From Pelagophyceae sp. CCMP2097 (Eukaryota; Sar; Pelagophyceae), in NCBI GenBank assembly GCA_026770575.1, contig MU657166.1:911203-975202 (forward strand): a DNA stretch of 64,000 nucleotides, given 5' to 3'. Position numbers and translations under genes: made by a program. The notes beneath the pieces were generated by a model. The model was given only the letters and a program-made list of their open reading frames with translations, searched no databases and was not told the DNA's origin. Positions 53,149-63,229 of the stretch are shown piece by piece; within the stretch, counting starts at the first letter, position 1; each line of letters opens with the position of its first letter.

Positions 53149-54605
53149 TTAGGACGACTCGTCCTCCTCGTCGGGGTCCTCCTCGGCGGCGTCCTCGTCG
53201 GCGTCCTCGTCCTCGTCGGCTTCGTCGTCCTCGTCGGCGGCGGCGTCGGCTGCTGCCTCGGCGTCGCCGTCGGCGGGCTGCGCCGCGGGCGCGAAGGTGA
53301 TGGGCGCGGCGTCCTCGTAGACTTGCGACCTTGCGACGAAGGTGGTGTGATTCCGGACGGCGACGGGACGATTTGGGGACGGCGCTCGTTGCGTCGGACG
53401 GCAAAGGTTCGTTCGCTGGAAAGAATCGAGCCCCTCGCGACTCTGTCATCGCATCCGTGCTGACAGGGCCGACGCGGGTTTCGACTCGACTTCGATGAGG
53501 AATCTGACGAGGCCTCGTTCCATTTTTTGGTAGTACATGACCGCCCAGACGTAGAGCTGGCGCACGATGAGCAGCTTCAGCGGCAGCGGCCTGCAACGGC
53601 GGCGTTTCGCGCCGCGGCCCGGGCGGCCCGGGAAGCTCAACGTACGCGTGCGCAAATGGGCTCCAGAGTTGGTACTGCCGCCAGAAGAGTTGCGACGTGA
53701 GGATCAAGACCTGCGCCTGCGCTCGGCAAACGGCAAAAAAAGAGGCAAACAAAGGGGGCACAGAATGAAAACGCACCAGCGCAAAGTGGAGGGGCTTGCG
53801 GAGAACAAGGAGCCAGCTGACGAAGAGGCCCGACGACACAAGCGTGCGGATGGCGGCGCGCGAGTCGAGGAGGTGCGTCAGCACCATGCCGCGCTGCGGG
53901 GGGCGTGAGCGGGGTTCATCGAGGCAATCGAAACTCACGGCGCCGGCTTCGTTGGCAAAAAAGCTGAGGTCCACGTAGTACTTGTCGTACCTAAACGTCG
54001 CAGTGTGGCGCGTCTCACTTTGCTCGAGAAGAGCTCCTCACCAGAGGCTGCTGGCCTTGACCGGGTCGCGTCGGCGCAGGTCGTTAAGTGCAGAAAGGCT
54101 GCACCACTGGTCGTCTCCCGCGGCCCGCGGCTTGACCACCTTCGTGCCCTCGGCCGCGTCGCCCCAGATCAGGCACGGCAGCGGCTCCTCGGCAGAGCTC
54201 AGCGCGACGACAAAGTCGGGAAGCACCTACGACAAAGACCATCCTATCTACAGCACGATGCCAACGGCCGCTGCGGTCGCGTCCCCGCACCCGCGTGTCG
54301 CGTTGGGCGGCGGCGTCATGCGGTTCGGCTGCCGCGAACGGGAGGCCGCGGTCGTGCAACGCGCGCGAGAGCACGGCGAGGCGGTCCGTGCGCCGCTTCA
54401 GCTGCTCCAGGAGCCAAGTCGTCTCCACCGCGTCCACCGCCGCGGCGGCCACCGCCGCTTCGTCGGCCTCCGGCTCGGGCTCGGCGGCGCTCCCGCCGCG
54501 CTGACGCAAAGCGAGACCCCGGCCGCGCACCGCGCCGCGCGAAGAAAGGCGCGCCGCGCTCGGCAGCAGCGCCACCGCCAGCAGGCACGTCGTCCTCCAG
54601 ATCAT
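53149..54605 (-). CDS. Membrane protein with plastid/secretory-type leader, function unknown
   Basis: ATG 54605 starts MIWRTTCLLAVALLPSAARL, a signal peptide followed by a Ser/Arg-rich transit-like region, as in heterokont plastid proteins. The next part is acidic, with helix WLLEQLKRRTDRLAVLSRALH. Likely introns: about 54290-54230 (GTGCGG to GTAG), 54041-53991 (GTGAGG to TAG), a 45-nt one near 53931-53887 (GTGAGT to GCAG) and one with GTACGT near 53645. After splicing the protein reads SSLW/YDKYYVDLSFFANEAGA, then hydrophobic segments (LVSSGLFVSWLLVLRKPL, FASFFAVC, LILTSQLFWRQYQLW) and KLLIVRQLYVWAVMYYQK. The C-terminus is an Asp/Glu/Ala run to the stop at 53149; the splice into it (53470-53320) is unresolved. 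No family is recognised. Confidence 0.6.
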
Positions 54606-54872
54606 GGCGCGGAGGGCCGCGTTCGGAGGGCCGCGTCTTGTCCCAGTCCTTGAGCCCGTCGCCAAATTGCCGCGACATCTCTCTCTCTCTTGCACGCATT
54701 TTGGCGCCAAAAGAAATCCTTGAAAACTCTCTAGCTTCTTCTTAGCGCGTCTCTGCGACTAAATTTTCGGAGATTAGTTGCGTCATCCGGAGAGCGCAAG
54801 GCGGCGGCTCTCGTCCCTGCGTAGTGCGCGCGCTCTCCTGCGCCCCGCGCGGCGGGCCGGCGCGCGCGGGCC

Positions 54873-57071
54873 ATGGCGCTGCTGCAGCTGCCGCGAATGC
54901 CTCGGCGGGACGTCGAGGTCCTGCGCGCGTCTCGGCGGGAGGTCAACAAACGCGAAGACGAATGGTTCCGCGGCCCCCCGGCACCGCGAGACCCGAATGC
55001 GCGCGAGGTGCCGGTCAAGGACATGCTGAGCCAGGCGGCCAAGACGCTGGCAATGGAGGACAAGCTTTACTCGCCCGAAGGCGGCCACGACGCGTTGGAT
55101 GGCGGCCACTCGCCCAAAGGCGCGCACCTCGACGACGGCAAATCCGCACGCCTGCCCAGCCTCCGGACTGACGGCGAATGGGCGCAGCGCCCGTCGTCGT
55201 CGTCGTCGTCGCCGCGCTCGACGGCGCTGCTCTCGTCGGTCCCGCTCTCGTCCTACGCGGCCGCGGCCGACGGCGACTGGGCGCAGCGCCCGGCGTCGGC
55301 GGCGGCACTGCTCTCGTCGGCGCCGCTCTCGTCCTACGCTACGGACGGCGACTGGGCGAAGCGGCCGGCGTCGTCGTCGGCGCCGTGCTCGTCGGGGCTG
55401 CCCTCGTCCTATGCGGGTGCTGCCGATGGCTGGGCGCAACGCCCGGCGTCGTCGTCGCGGCCGCGCTCGCCGGGGCTGCTCTCGTCGGCGCCGCTCTCGT
55501 TCTACGCGTACGGCGAGTGGGCGCAGCGCCCGTCGTCGTCGGCGCCGCGCTCGTCGGCGACGCTCTATTCGGCGCCGCTCTCGACGTACACCGCGCCGGG
55601 CGCCGCGCGCGAGTTCCCGCAGTCGTTCTTGTCGCCGGACCTCTTTGCGGGCCTCTTTGCGGGCGCGCCGAGCGGCGGCTCGTTGGTGGCCGGCCGCGGT
55701 GGCAGCTACGGCGCGTCCCCAGAGTCGCGCGACGGCCGCGGCGGCTCGGCCCCAGCGAAGTCGCACGGCGGCGGCCGGCAGCGCGGTAACGGCGGTGGCG
55801 ACGCGTCGTCCGAGTCGTCTGGATCGCAGCACGGTTTGCGCATTTCGGCGGCGGACTCGCGCACGGCGCTGCAGGCTTCTTCGGGCAAGGGTGCTTTCTC
55901 GCGGGCGGCCAACCAATCCGCCGAGCTGAACCGCCTCTCGACAGAGAGGCTGACGAAGCAAATCGAGCTGCTCTACGAGGAGATGCACGAATTCGACGAA
56001 GTCGTCTGGAAATTCGAGCACAGCGCTCTGGCGCACGCCGTCTGGAAATTCGCCTGCGACCGCGCAAAAGCGAAACGCCGCCGCGCCTGGCGGACATGGA
56101 GCGGCTGCGCGCGCGCCGAGGCTTTTTCAGAGAAGCAACGCCGCGCCGACGCGCGGCAGCCGGCGCTCCTCGCGTCGCGCGCCCGCGTCGAATCGGCGGA
56201 CCGCGCTCTGGACGACGGCCGCATGCGCCTTAAAGCCGCGGGCACTGCCGCGCTCGACGCGCGGAAGCGCGGGTTCTTGGTGATTGTCAACGCGCGCAAC
56301 GGTCCTGGCCTGAAGTCGGATGGCTTCCTCAAATGGAAATTTTGGTCCGTCGCGCTGCAGAGGCAGGCCACGGTATGGACGCGCTTCCTCTTAAAGGCCG
56401 CGAGGATAAAGGTCGCAGACGCATGGAGGCGCTGGCGCTGCAATGTCATAGCATTGCAGCTGCCGTCCGAGGCGCACCTCGAGGCGCTGCGGGGCCGCGT
56501 AGAGACGCAGCGCGTGGCCACGGCGTCACACAAAAAGCAGCTCGAGGCCGTCGTATCCGCCGAGCTTGGCGCTAAGATGGACGGCCGCTCCAAAGAGAAG
56601 CGGACGAGGCTGCGGCGCGCGCTGACGAACCTGTTTAACCGCGCGCAAAGGCTCTACTTTGTTTTTTGGGCTGCGAAGATGCGCCGGGCCAAGCGCTTCT
56701 TCACGCTGCAGCTCAGAATACTCAACCGCATGCTGGCCTCGTTCCTCGTCCAGGCCTTTGACCGCTGGTTTGCGCGGTGTTACGAGCTGCGGCGAATTGA
56801 AGAGGCCCTTTTGCTGCTGGCCACGCAGCGCAGCGTCGATTCACTAGAAGCGCAAGTCGAGCGGATGAACTTCATCCTCCGGCGCCAGGCCGGCGAGTGC
56901 GCCGTGATGCGAGACTGCCTCCAGCTCCAGGTCGACTGCCAGGCGCGCGTCACGAAGGGGCGCGGCGACCTCGCAGCCTCGCTCGCAGACGCCGCCTCGC
57001 TCGCAGACGCAGACGGCCCCGCAGACGCCGACTCGCAGCGGGCGCTCCTGGCGCACCCCGCGATCGCGTAG
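54873..57071 (+). CDS. Sfi1-like Trp/Arg helical-repeat protein with internal Ser/Pro repeats
   Basis: A single exon of 732 residues. Residues 1-90 are helical and charged (KREDEWFRGPP, VKDMLSQAAKTLAMED). Residues 100-235 contain about six imperfect copies of a 25-30 residue unit (GDWAQRPASS..LLSSAPLSSYA). The C-terminal half has long basic helices with regularly spaced Trp/Phe: AVWKFACDRAKAKRRRAWRT, FLKWKFWSVALQRQATVW, ADAWRRWRC, LYFVFWAAKMRRAKRFF and LVQAFDRWFARC. This resembles Sfi1 centrin-binding repeats of centrioles and basal bodies. A coiled coil (SVDSLEAQVERMNFILRRQ) and Ala/Asp repeats close the protein. A basal-body role fits the nearby axonemal dynein gene, but that is inference. 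Confidence 0.72.
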   Translation: MALLQLPRMPRRDVEVLRASRREVNKREDEWFRGPPAPRDPNAREVPVKDMLSQAAKTLAMEDKLYSPEGGHDALDGGHSPKGAHLDDGKSARLPSLRTDGEWAQRPSSSSSSPRSTALLSSVPLSSYAAAADGDWAQRPASAAALLSSAPLSSYATDGDWAKRPASSSAPCSSGLPSSYAGAADGWAQRPASSSRPRSPGLLSSAPLSFYAYGEWAQRPSSSAPRSSATLYSAPLSTYTAPGAAREFPQSFLSPDLFAGLFAGAPSGGSLVAGRGGSYGASPESRDGRGGSAPAKSHGGGRQRGNGGGDASSESSGSQHGLRISAADSRTALQASSGKGAFSRAANQSAELNRLSTERLTKQIELLYEEMHEFDEVVWKFEHSALAHAVWKFACDRAKAKRRRAWRTWSGCARAEAFSEKQRRADARQPALLASRARVESADRALDDGRMRLKAAGTAALDARKRGFLVIVNARNGPGLKSDGFLKWKFWSVALQRQATVWTRFLLKAARIKVADAWRRWRCNVIALQLPSEAHLEALRGRVETQRVATASHKKQLEAVVSAELGAKMDGRSKEKRTRLRRALTNLFNRAQRLYFVFWAAKMRRAKRFFTLQLRILNRMLASFLVQAFDRWFARCYELRRIEEALLLLATQRSVDSLEAQVERMNFILRRQAGECAVMRDCLQLQVDCQARVTKGRGDLAASLADAASLADADGPADADSQRALLAHPAIA

Positions 57072-57500
57072 CGGCAAAGGTGGCCGCGGCCGCCCCACTA
57101 TTATAGCGCGCCCCGAACGGCCTTGTGGATCCTGCCGTGCCTCGGAACATCGCGCGACGCCCGAATGACAACAGATGTAATCCCCGTTGTGCATGCACGC
57201 CGACGCTCGTGGGCGCCTCCCAAAGTTCCGGCACGACTCAATCGAATGATGAAGTGGATCGTGCCCCGGGATTCAACCGTCTCGATTCAACCGATTCAAC
57301 CAGCGCCGGCCGCACTCGCCGTCAGGCATCGTAGCATACGGCTGCGTGCCGCCGGGATTCCTGTGTGGGGGTAGGCCGGGGGGCCCGCAGGGTCGATTCG
57401 GATTTGTTCAGACGAGGGCAAACGCACACGAAACCGCACGACCCCTGGTGGCAGTGGTGCTCGTGTCTATACAATTGTACGTCTGCCCTGTTGATCAGTC
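57072..57500. other. Intergenic region
   Basis: No supported features other than the palindrome TACAATTGTA at 57471-57480. Confidence 0.4.
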
Positions 57501-58258
57501 ATGACGTCACTGCCCAGTGCTGGGATGGACGCCGCCGACGCCCCTCGCCGGGTCGAGTTGCGACAGGGCCTCCAACCCTCTGCCGCGCACAACGACCACG
57601 CGTCTCGAGCGGTGCTGGAGGTGTTCGAGCAGCGCGATCTGGTCACGTCCATCCTGCGGCTAGCGGCATCCACGCACGCGTGACGAAGCGCGTCGCCCGA
57701 GATGCGCGGGCCGTGGTGGCGGCCGCGCGCGAGCTCATCTGGAACGACCGCATCCTGAAGGGCACGGCGATCCTCAAGGGGCACACCGTCGTCAACTGCT
57801 GCGCGTTCTCGCCCGACGGCAAGCGCCTCGTGATGGCGAGCGACGACGGGACGGCACGCCTCTGGGACGCGGAGACGGGCGCGCTCCTGGCGACGCTCGA
57901 GGGGCACACCGACAGCGTCTGGAGCTGCGCGTTCTCGCCCGACGGCAAGCGACTCGCGACGGCGAGCAAGGACAAGACGGCGAAGCTCTGGGACGCCGAG
58001 ACGGGCGCATTCCTGGCGACGCTCGAGGGGCATACCAGCTGCGTCACGTGCTGCGCGTTCTCGCCCGACGGCAAGCGCATCGTGACGGCGAGCTACGACA
58101 ATACGGTGCGGCTCTGGGACGCCGAGACGGGCGCGCTGCTGAATGCGCTCGAGGCGCACATCGGCTGCGTCACGTGCTGCGCGTTCTCGCCCGACGGCGC
58201 GCGCATCGTGACGGCGAGCACCAACGGGACGTCGCGGGTCTGGGACGCGGCACTCTAA
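57501..58258 (+). pseudogene. WD40 repeat protein copy C, 7-base deletion and truncated propeller
   Basis: The first frame (MTSLPSAGMDAAD...) ends with AVLEVFEQRDLVTSILRLAAS, homologous to copy A, then stops at 57681. Compared with copy A, seven bases (CTCCTCG) are missing there, so the following VTKRVARDARAV and WD40 units lie in another frame. That frame has only four repeats (VVNCCAFSPDGKR to SRVWDAAL) and ends at 58258. The remaining DNA is very similar to copy A, so loss is recent. It may be a pseudogene; a short product from the second frame is possible. Confidence 0.72.
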
Positions 58259-58569
58259 TGTTATGGCTCGCGCCTCTGACTTCGGTTGGTTCTTGCCGTC
58301 GATCATCTTAACAGCATCCCTCGTGCCGCTTTTGCTCAGACGGCCGCCGTGCCTGTGGAGAGCGGCACAAGGGAGCGCGCGCTGTTCCGTGGAACAACTC
58401 CGAAGACGTAGAGACAGATAGGATTCCGAGTATGGAACAAATCGGAACGTGCATCGCCGCAGAAAGGGCCCCTCTCCCTTTGGGCTTCGTGTGGCATCCC
58501 CTACGGCCCCTCGAGGGTCCTAAACACGTACACGGCCCTTAGAAAAGACCCCTGGGTTCACGGGATGGC

Positions 58570-59482
58570 TTATCCGATGATTTGGCCCGTGTCCCAGTCG
58601 ACAATGGGGGCGTTGCGGTCGGACTCTGCGACTTTGAAGTCGACGAGGAGCTGCAGGACCCACTTTTCGTGTCCCTCTGCGACCTACAAAGCGTACCCGT
58701 GGGTCGTGCGGAGGGGCGCCTCCGGTACAAAGACGCACCGGCTCGGCGAAGTGGAGCAAGTCCCTCTTGGAGTCGTAGAGCAGGGCCTGGCCTTGGCTGG
58801 GTTTAAAAGCGAGGTTCTCCTCTGGGAAGACGGTGCGGCCGCCGGCGCCGTCGGGTAGGGAAGTGAGGTAGACGAGCAGCGTGGCGTCTTTCCCGTCGAC
58901 GTGCGGTGCGACACCTTCCCCGCCAACGTACTTGACGACGGTGGCGTCGCGGACGATGACGGTCAAGCGGTCCGGCCGGTAGAAGAGCTGGTCGGAGAAG
59001 CGCACGCGGCGGCCTTCCAAGCCCAGCACGCGGAGCAGCTTGGGCACTACAATATCGTCCAAAACGTTTTGCGGCACTCTAGTGCGCCGGCCGGAGGTGG
59101 CGCCGCCGGACCACTCGACGGCGGCTCCGGCCTGCGCGGCGCCGTAGCCCGACGCCGCTTGAGCGGCGCCGCCGACGTCGGCGTTGACCCTCGCGTTTAA
59201 GTACTCCGTCGCCTCGTCCGTGTCCCGCGACGCCTCGATGACATCCACACACTCGGCCGGGGTGAGGAACGAAGAGCAGCGCATGAACGCCGGCTTCTCC
59301 AGCACCGGAGCCAGGTCGAAGCTGAGTTTGTCCGGGACCAAGCCCCATTCCGACTCGAGCGCGTCCCACCGCGCCTCGACGGCCGTCGCCGCAAGCGCGG
59401 AGCCGCGGGGCAGACGCGCCGCCGCCGGGGCGAGCGCGCACGCCGTCGAGACGACGGCGCAAACGACGACGCGACGCATCAT
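58570..59482 (-). CDS. Prolyl 4-hydroxylase-like 2-oxoglutarate/Fe(II) oxygenase
   Basis: Hydroxylates a protein or peptide residue using Fe2+, 2-oxoglutarate and O2. Exons 59482-58739 and 58683-58570 join in phase across a 55-nt intron (GTGCGT to TAG); product 285 residues. A signal peptide (MRRVVVCAVVSTACALAPAAA) suggests secretion, ER or plastid targeting. P4H features: SSFLTPAECVDVIEAS near the start, VVKYVGGEGVAPHVDGKD with the iron-binding HxD, GGRTVFPEENLAFKPSQGQALL, and LLHFAEP with the distal His. Exon 2 gives EGHEKWVLQLLV, supplying the Lys that binds 2-oxoglutarate. All four ligands are present. An alternative reading through the intron gives an unrelated Arg-rich tail without the Lys. 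Confidence 0.87.
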
Positions 59483-59842
59483 AGCGCGCCGAGGCCGGGA
59501 GAACCTCCTCAAACGCGAGGGCTAGCGGCGAAGCGCCACGACCACCGTGCACACGCGTACACGGCCTTCCAGGGTCGTCGTTGGTCGTGCGGATGTCGCG
59601 CGATCCTCGTCGTGCGCCGCGCCTCGAGCTCGTGTTCAAGTGCGTGTGTTTACGACAGGGACTCTTTACAACAAGGACCCTCCTACAACAAGGACCCTAA
59701 TCAAGGGCCCCCCCACCTGCTTCTTCTCACATGAGTACATTATGATCGTGGTGGGGGCGGAGCTGGACTTACTCGGCCGCCGCCGCCGGGCCTCAGCCGC
59801 CGCCGCCGGGCCTCGGCCGCCGCCGCCGGGCCTCGGCCGCCG

Positions 59843-61620
59843 TCACTCGGTGTCGGTGAGGGAGAAGTGGATCTGGGCCTTTGCCACTTTCGGCAGCGCC
59901 TCGACGCGGTCGCGGATGCGCGCGGCCGCGACGGCGAGCTGCGGGACCTACGAAGCGCAAATCCTCGCGGGCTTTCCGCAACAGTCTTGGGTGTGTCGGG
60001 GTCCACGGGTCCCGCATGTCGTCGCTCGAACGGACGCACGGAGCGGCCGGGCTTTGCTGTGAGGAAGACGTCGACGCTCGGCGCGTCCGCGTCGTGGTGG
60101 ACGACGACGTGGCGCACGGCCGCGTCGTCATCAAAGGCGAGGCTCTGGAGAGACTCGCGGACGTCGCGCGCGACGTCGTCCTCCTGCGGCGGGGCGGCGA
60201 GCGCAGAGGGCTCGGCGTCTGGGAGGACTCGCACTTGCACCTCTGCGACACGTCTTTCGTCGCCGCCGCCGCGGAACGGCGGCCGCAGGATGGCCATCCG
60301 GACGAGCTCGGAGACTTGGGCGCACGAGGACATGGACGTCGCGTCGGCGCGGACGGTCAAGTCGACGCTGAGCGCCCCGGCGATGTAGCGCGCTCTCGCC
60401 GACTCCACTGCCACGACGCCGGGCACGCGCTCGGCGCGCCGCACGGCCCTTTCGAGGTCCGATTCGTCGATTGTGTCCGTCAGCTCGGCTAAAGCTTCAG
60501 AGGCCATTTGGAGCCCTGTCATCGTGAGCATGGCTGCGACGACGGCCGCGGCGGCGGGGTCGAGGACTGCGTAGCCGCAGCGCGCGCCGCCGATGCCGAT
60601 GACGGCGACGACGGAGGAGAGGGCATCGGAGCGATGGTGCCACGCGTTGGCTGCGAGGACGGGCGAGTCTACGTGCCGTGCGACACCCATCGTCGACCGA
60701 AAAAGCAGTTCCTTGGAGACGACGGAGACCAGCGCGGCTATCAAAGCGACGGCGCCGGGCTTGTGCGCCGTCCATTTGCCCGTGTAGAGCTGCCAGAGCA
60801 TATCCAGCGCGTGGTTGGCCACTCCCGTGCCCGCCCCGACGAGGAGCAGCGCCACGCCCAGCGCGCCGACCTGCTCGAAGCGGCCGTGGCCGTACGGGTG
60901 CTGCGCGTCGGCCGGCAGCCGCGCCACGCGCATGGCGCCGAGGGTGACGCCATCCGAGACGAGGTCGGACATGGAATGCACCGCGTCCGAGACCATGGCC
61001 GACGAGTGCCCGATGATGCCCGCCGCGAGCTTGGCGATGGAGAGCACGACGTTGACGGCTGCGCCGACGAGAGTGATGCGGTCCGCGGCCGCCGTCTCCG
61101 TGGACGCCGTTTCCGCGTCTTGCCTCTCCGTGAGGTGTTCCGCCATGTCGCGCAGCGGCGAGAGGAGCGCCTGCAGGTTCGCCGCCAGCGGCGCGCGGCC
61201 TCGCTCCGCCGCCAGGAGCACGAGCATGGCCGCGCTCACGACCTGCGCGGCGGAAGCGCACCGCACCGCGTTCTGCCGAGCCACGTAGCCCACCTACGCG
61301 GCGGCGTCCTGGCGCGGGGCCCGCCGGCGGCGCTACGCCGGCGGCGCTACGCCGGCGGTTCGACGCAGAAAAGGCGAACGTACGGCGCCGATCATGAGCG
61401 CGGACACGGTGGCGATGCGCGCCGTCCACGTCCTCGCCGGCCCGGCGGGCCGCGCCGCCGCCGCCGCGCCGCGATTCGGCGGGGAGTGCGCCACGCGGAC
61501 AAGGGCCCGCGGCGACCGCGGCCGCCCGTCGCGGGCCGGCGCCGCGCACCGCGTTGCGCAGGGCGAGAACGCCGCCGCGCCTAGGGCCAGCAGGAGCACG
61601 CTCAAACCGAGGGGCTGCAT
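59843..61620 (-). CDS. Cation diffusion facilitator (CDF) transporter with plastid-type leader
   Basis: Exports divalent metals (Zn, Mn, Fe, Co) from a compartment or cytosol. Three exons join in phase: 61620-61351, 61293-60040 and 59947-59843 (542 residues). The first encodes a leader MQPLGLSVLLLALGAAAFSP, with Phe just after the predicted cleavage site, the ASAFAP-like pattern of heterokont plastid proteins. The second has the CDF membrane domain: SDAVHSMSDLVSD and NAWHHRSDALSSV with the His/Asp metal-site residues, a GHGRFEQVGAL motif and DLTVRADATSM of the cytosolic fold. The last has VPQLAVAARIRDRVEALPKV, a second CTD-like helix. The first intron (61350-61294) contains two repeats of GGCGTAGCGCCGCC and its donor is less sure. 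Confidence 0.85.
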
Positions 61621-62222
61621 CGTCGGGCGGGGTGCAGTCGAGGTGCTCGTCTGGGTCGCCGCGTGCCGCCGCCGCCGACGCCACGTCGTCCAGTTTCGGC
61701 GGGTTTTGGCCACTGCCAGTGGAAGATCTCCGAGTCACTGGAGGGTTATCGCCAAAAGATACGCAAGAATCTGATGCGGCGAGGATTTCTTCCAAGCCTA
61801 TTGAATCTTAAGCGACGCAAGTGCACGTGCAAGTGCGGTTCGTGCGTGCGAAATTCAGAAACCTGGAGCGAAAATTGCGCGTGACGACTGGTCCAGAAAC
61901 GCCGAAAGAACGTTAACGCCGGAGAGAATTCGAAACTGTTCCGAAAGGGCCCCGCGCTCTCCCGGGCCCCGGCGTCGACGCTCGCAGCCCACCGGGCCGT
62001 CGTGAGGCGGCAAAAGGTGTTTACATGTATGTATTCGAAGAACGCATAGGGTTGCGCGGCTTGTGTTGCACAGTGGCTGCTGTGGCATGCCGGGGCTGGC
62101 CGGGGCGAGCTCGGGCACGACTTTGGTGCACGGTGTGGAGGATTTTGCAAAAGAGGAGGAGGGGGACGCGGCGCCGCGCGTCGGCGCGGCGCCCGCACAG
62201 ACAGGGCGGCGGCCGCCGCGGG
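61621..62222. other. Intergenic region
   Basis: About 600 bp between the RyR-like gene stop and the CDF start, both on the minus strand. No recognisable coding; the CDF promoter is expected here. Confidence 0.45.
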
Positions 62223-63229
62223 TCACGCCACGAGCGCGGGGCGGGGCGGTCGTCGGCCGCAGCCGGCGCAAAAAAAGTAGTCGCGCGCCGAGGAGAGCCA
62301 AAAGGCGTCCTTGGCCTGCTCCGCCGGGCTGAGCTCGCCGTATGGGCAGTCCAAAGGCCCCGCGCGCGCGTACTCGTTGTTCGCCAGCCAGCCCTCGTGG
62401 AGGAGATGGAGACGCTGATCCTCGTCCAAGTCGTTTCGGAGCACGAGGCCGACGGCGTGCTCCGCCGCGCGGAGGTTGCTGCGCCGGTTCTCCGCGTGCT
62501 CAAGGCGCTCGAAGGGCACGTCGATGTTCTCGCCGAACTTGTATCGCGGCGCGCAGCCGCCGGCGTTGCGCGGGTCGCGCCGCCACGCCTCGCGCCACTG
62601 CCGGTGGCCCGCCGCCGCCACGCCGAGGATGGCCGCGTCCGCCGCCGACGCCCGCTTCGACTCGGCCGAGCCACCGAGCATCGCGTGCGCCGAGAGCGAC
62701 GCCGCCGCCCGCCGCGAGCCCGCCTCGAGGCCGCGCGCCACGCTCGCCGCCTTGGTCGCCAGGGGCGGCCGGGTCGTGGCGCACTCGGCGTAGCACTGGT
62801 CTAGTTCGCAGTCCGAGAAGTACTCCGCGTAGACGGCCTCCGGCGCGGCCCGAGCGCACTTGACGTAGACGCCCTCGCTGTACGTCGCGACCTAGGGAGC
62901 GCGCATTTGGGCCGGGCCGGGCGGGGCGCGCGGGGGGCAAATGCGGTTGGCCTTTGCGAGGCGGTGATTCGGGGACTCACGGATTCGCGGTCGTTCGCAA
63001 AGGCAAAGTCGTTTGCGCCGCGCGGCCAAGCGAGGAGCCGCAGGAGCGCGTCGGCGCCGCGGACGCCCCGCGGCAGCTCGAAGGGCGCGCGCTTCGCGGC
63101 GGAGGCGCGCGATTCGGCGGCCGGCGCCGCAAGGGCCGCGGCGCCTTCGAGCACAGAGGCGATGCGCGGCCGCCGAGCCGCCGACGCGCCCGCCGACGCG
63201 AAGGGGCGCTCGCGGAGGTAGAGGAGCAT
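62223..63229 (-). CDS. Protein with a RyR-domain-like segment
   Basis: Exons 63229-62981 and 62891-62223 join in phase across an 89-nt intron (GTGAGT to TAG), giving 305 residues. Exon 1 is Ala/Arg-rich (MLLYLRERPFASAGASAARR) and could be an organelle leader. After the splice come VATYSEGVYVKCARAAPEAV and a Cys pair (CELDQCYAEC). The C-terminal 110 residues contain FERLEHAENRRSNLRAAEHA, LLHEGWLANNEYARAGPLDC and PYGELSPAEQAKDAFWLS. That last part resembles the RyR domain (small helical repeat from ryanodine receptors, also found in bacterial and phage proteins), with D-C-P-Y-x-E-L-S as the anchor. Function is unknown. Confidence 0.6.
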
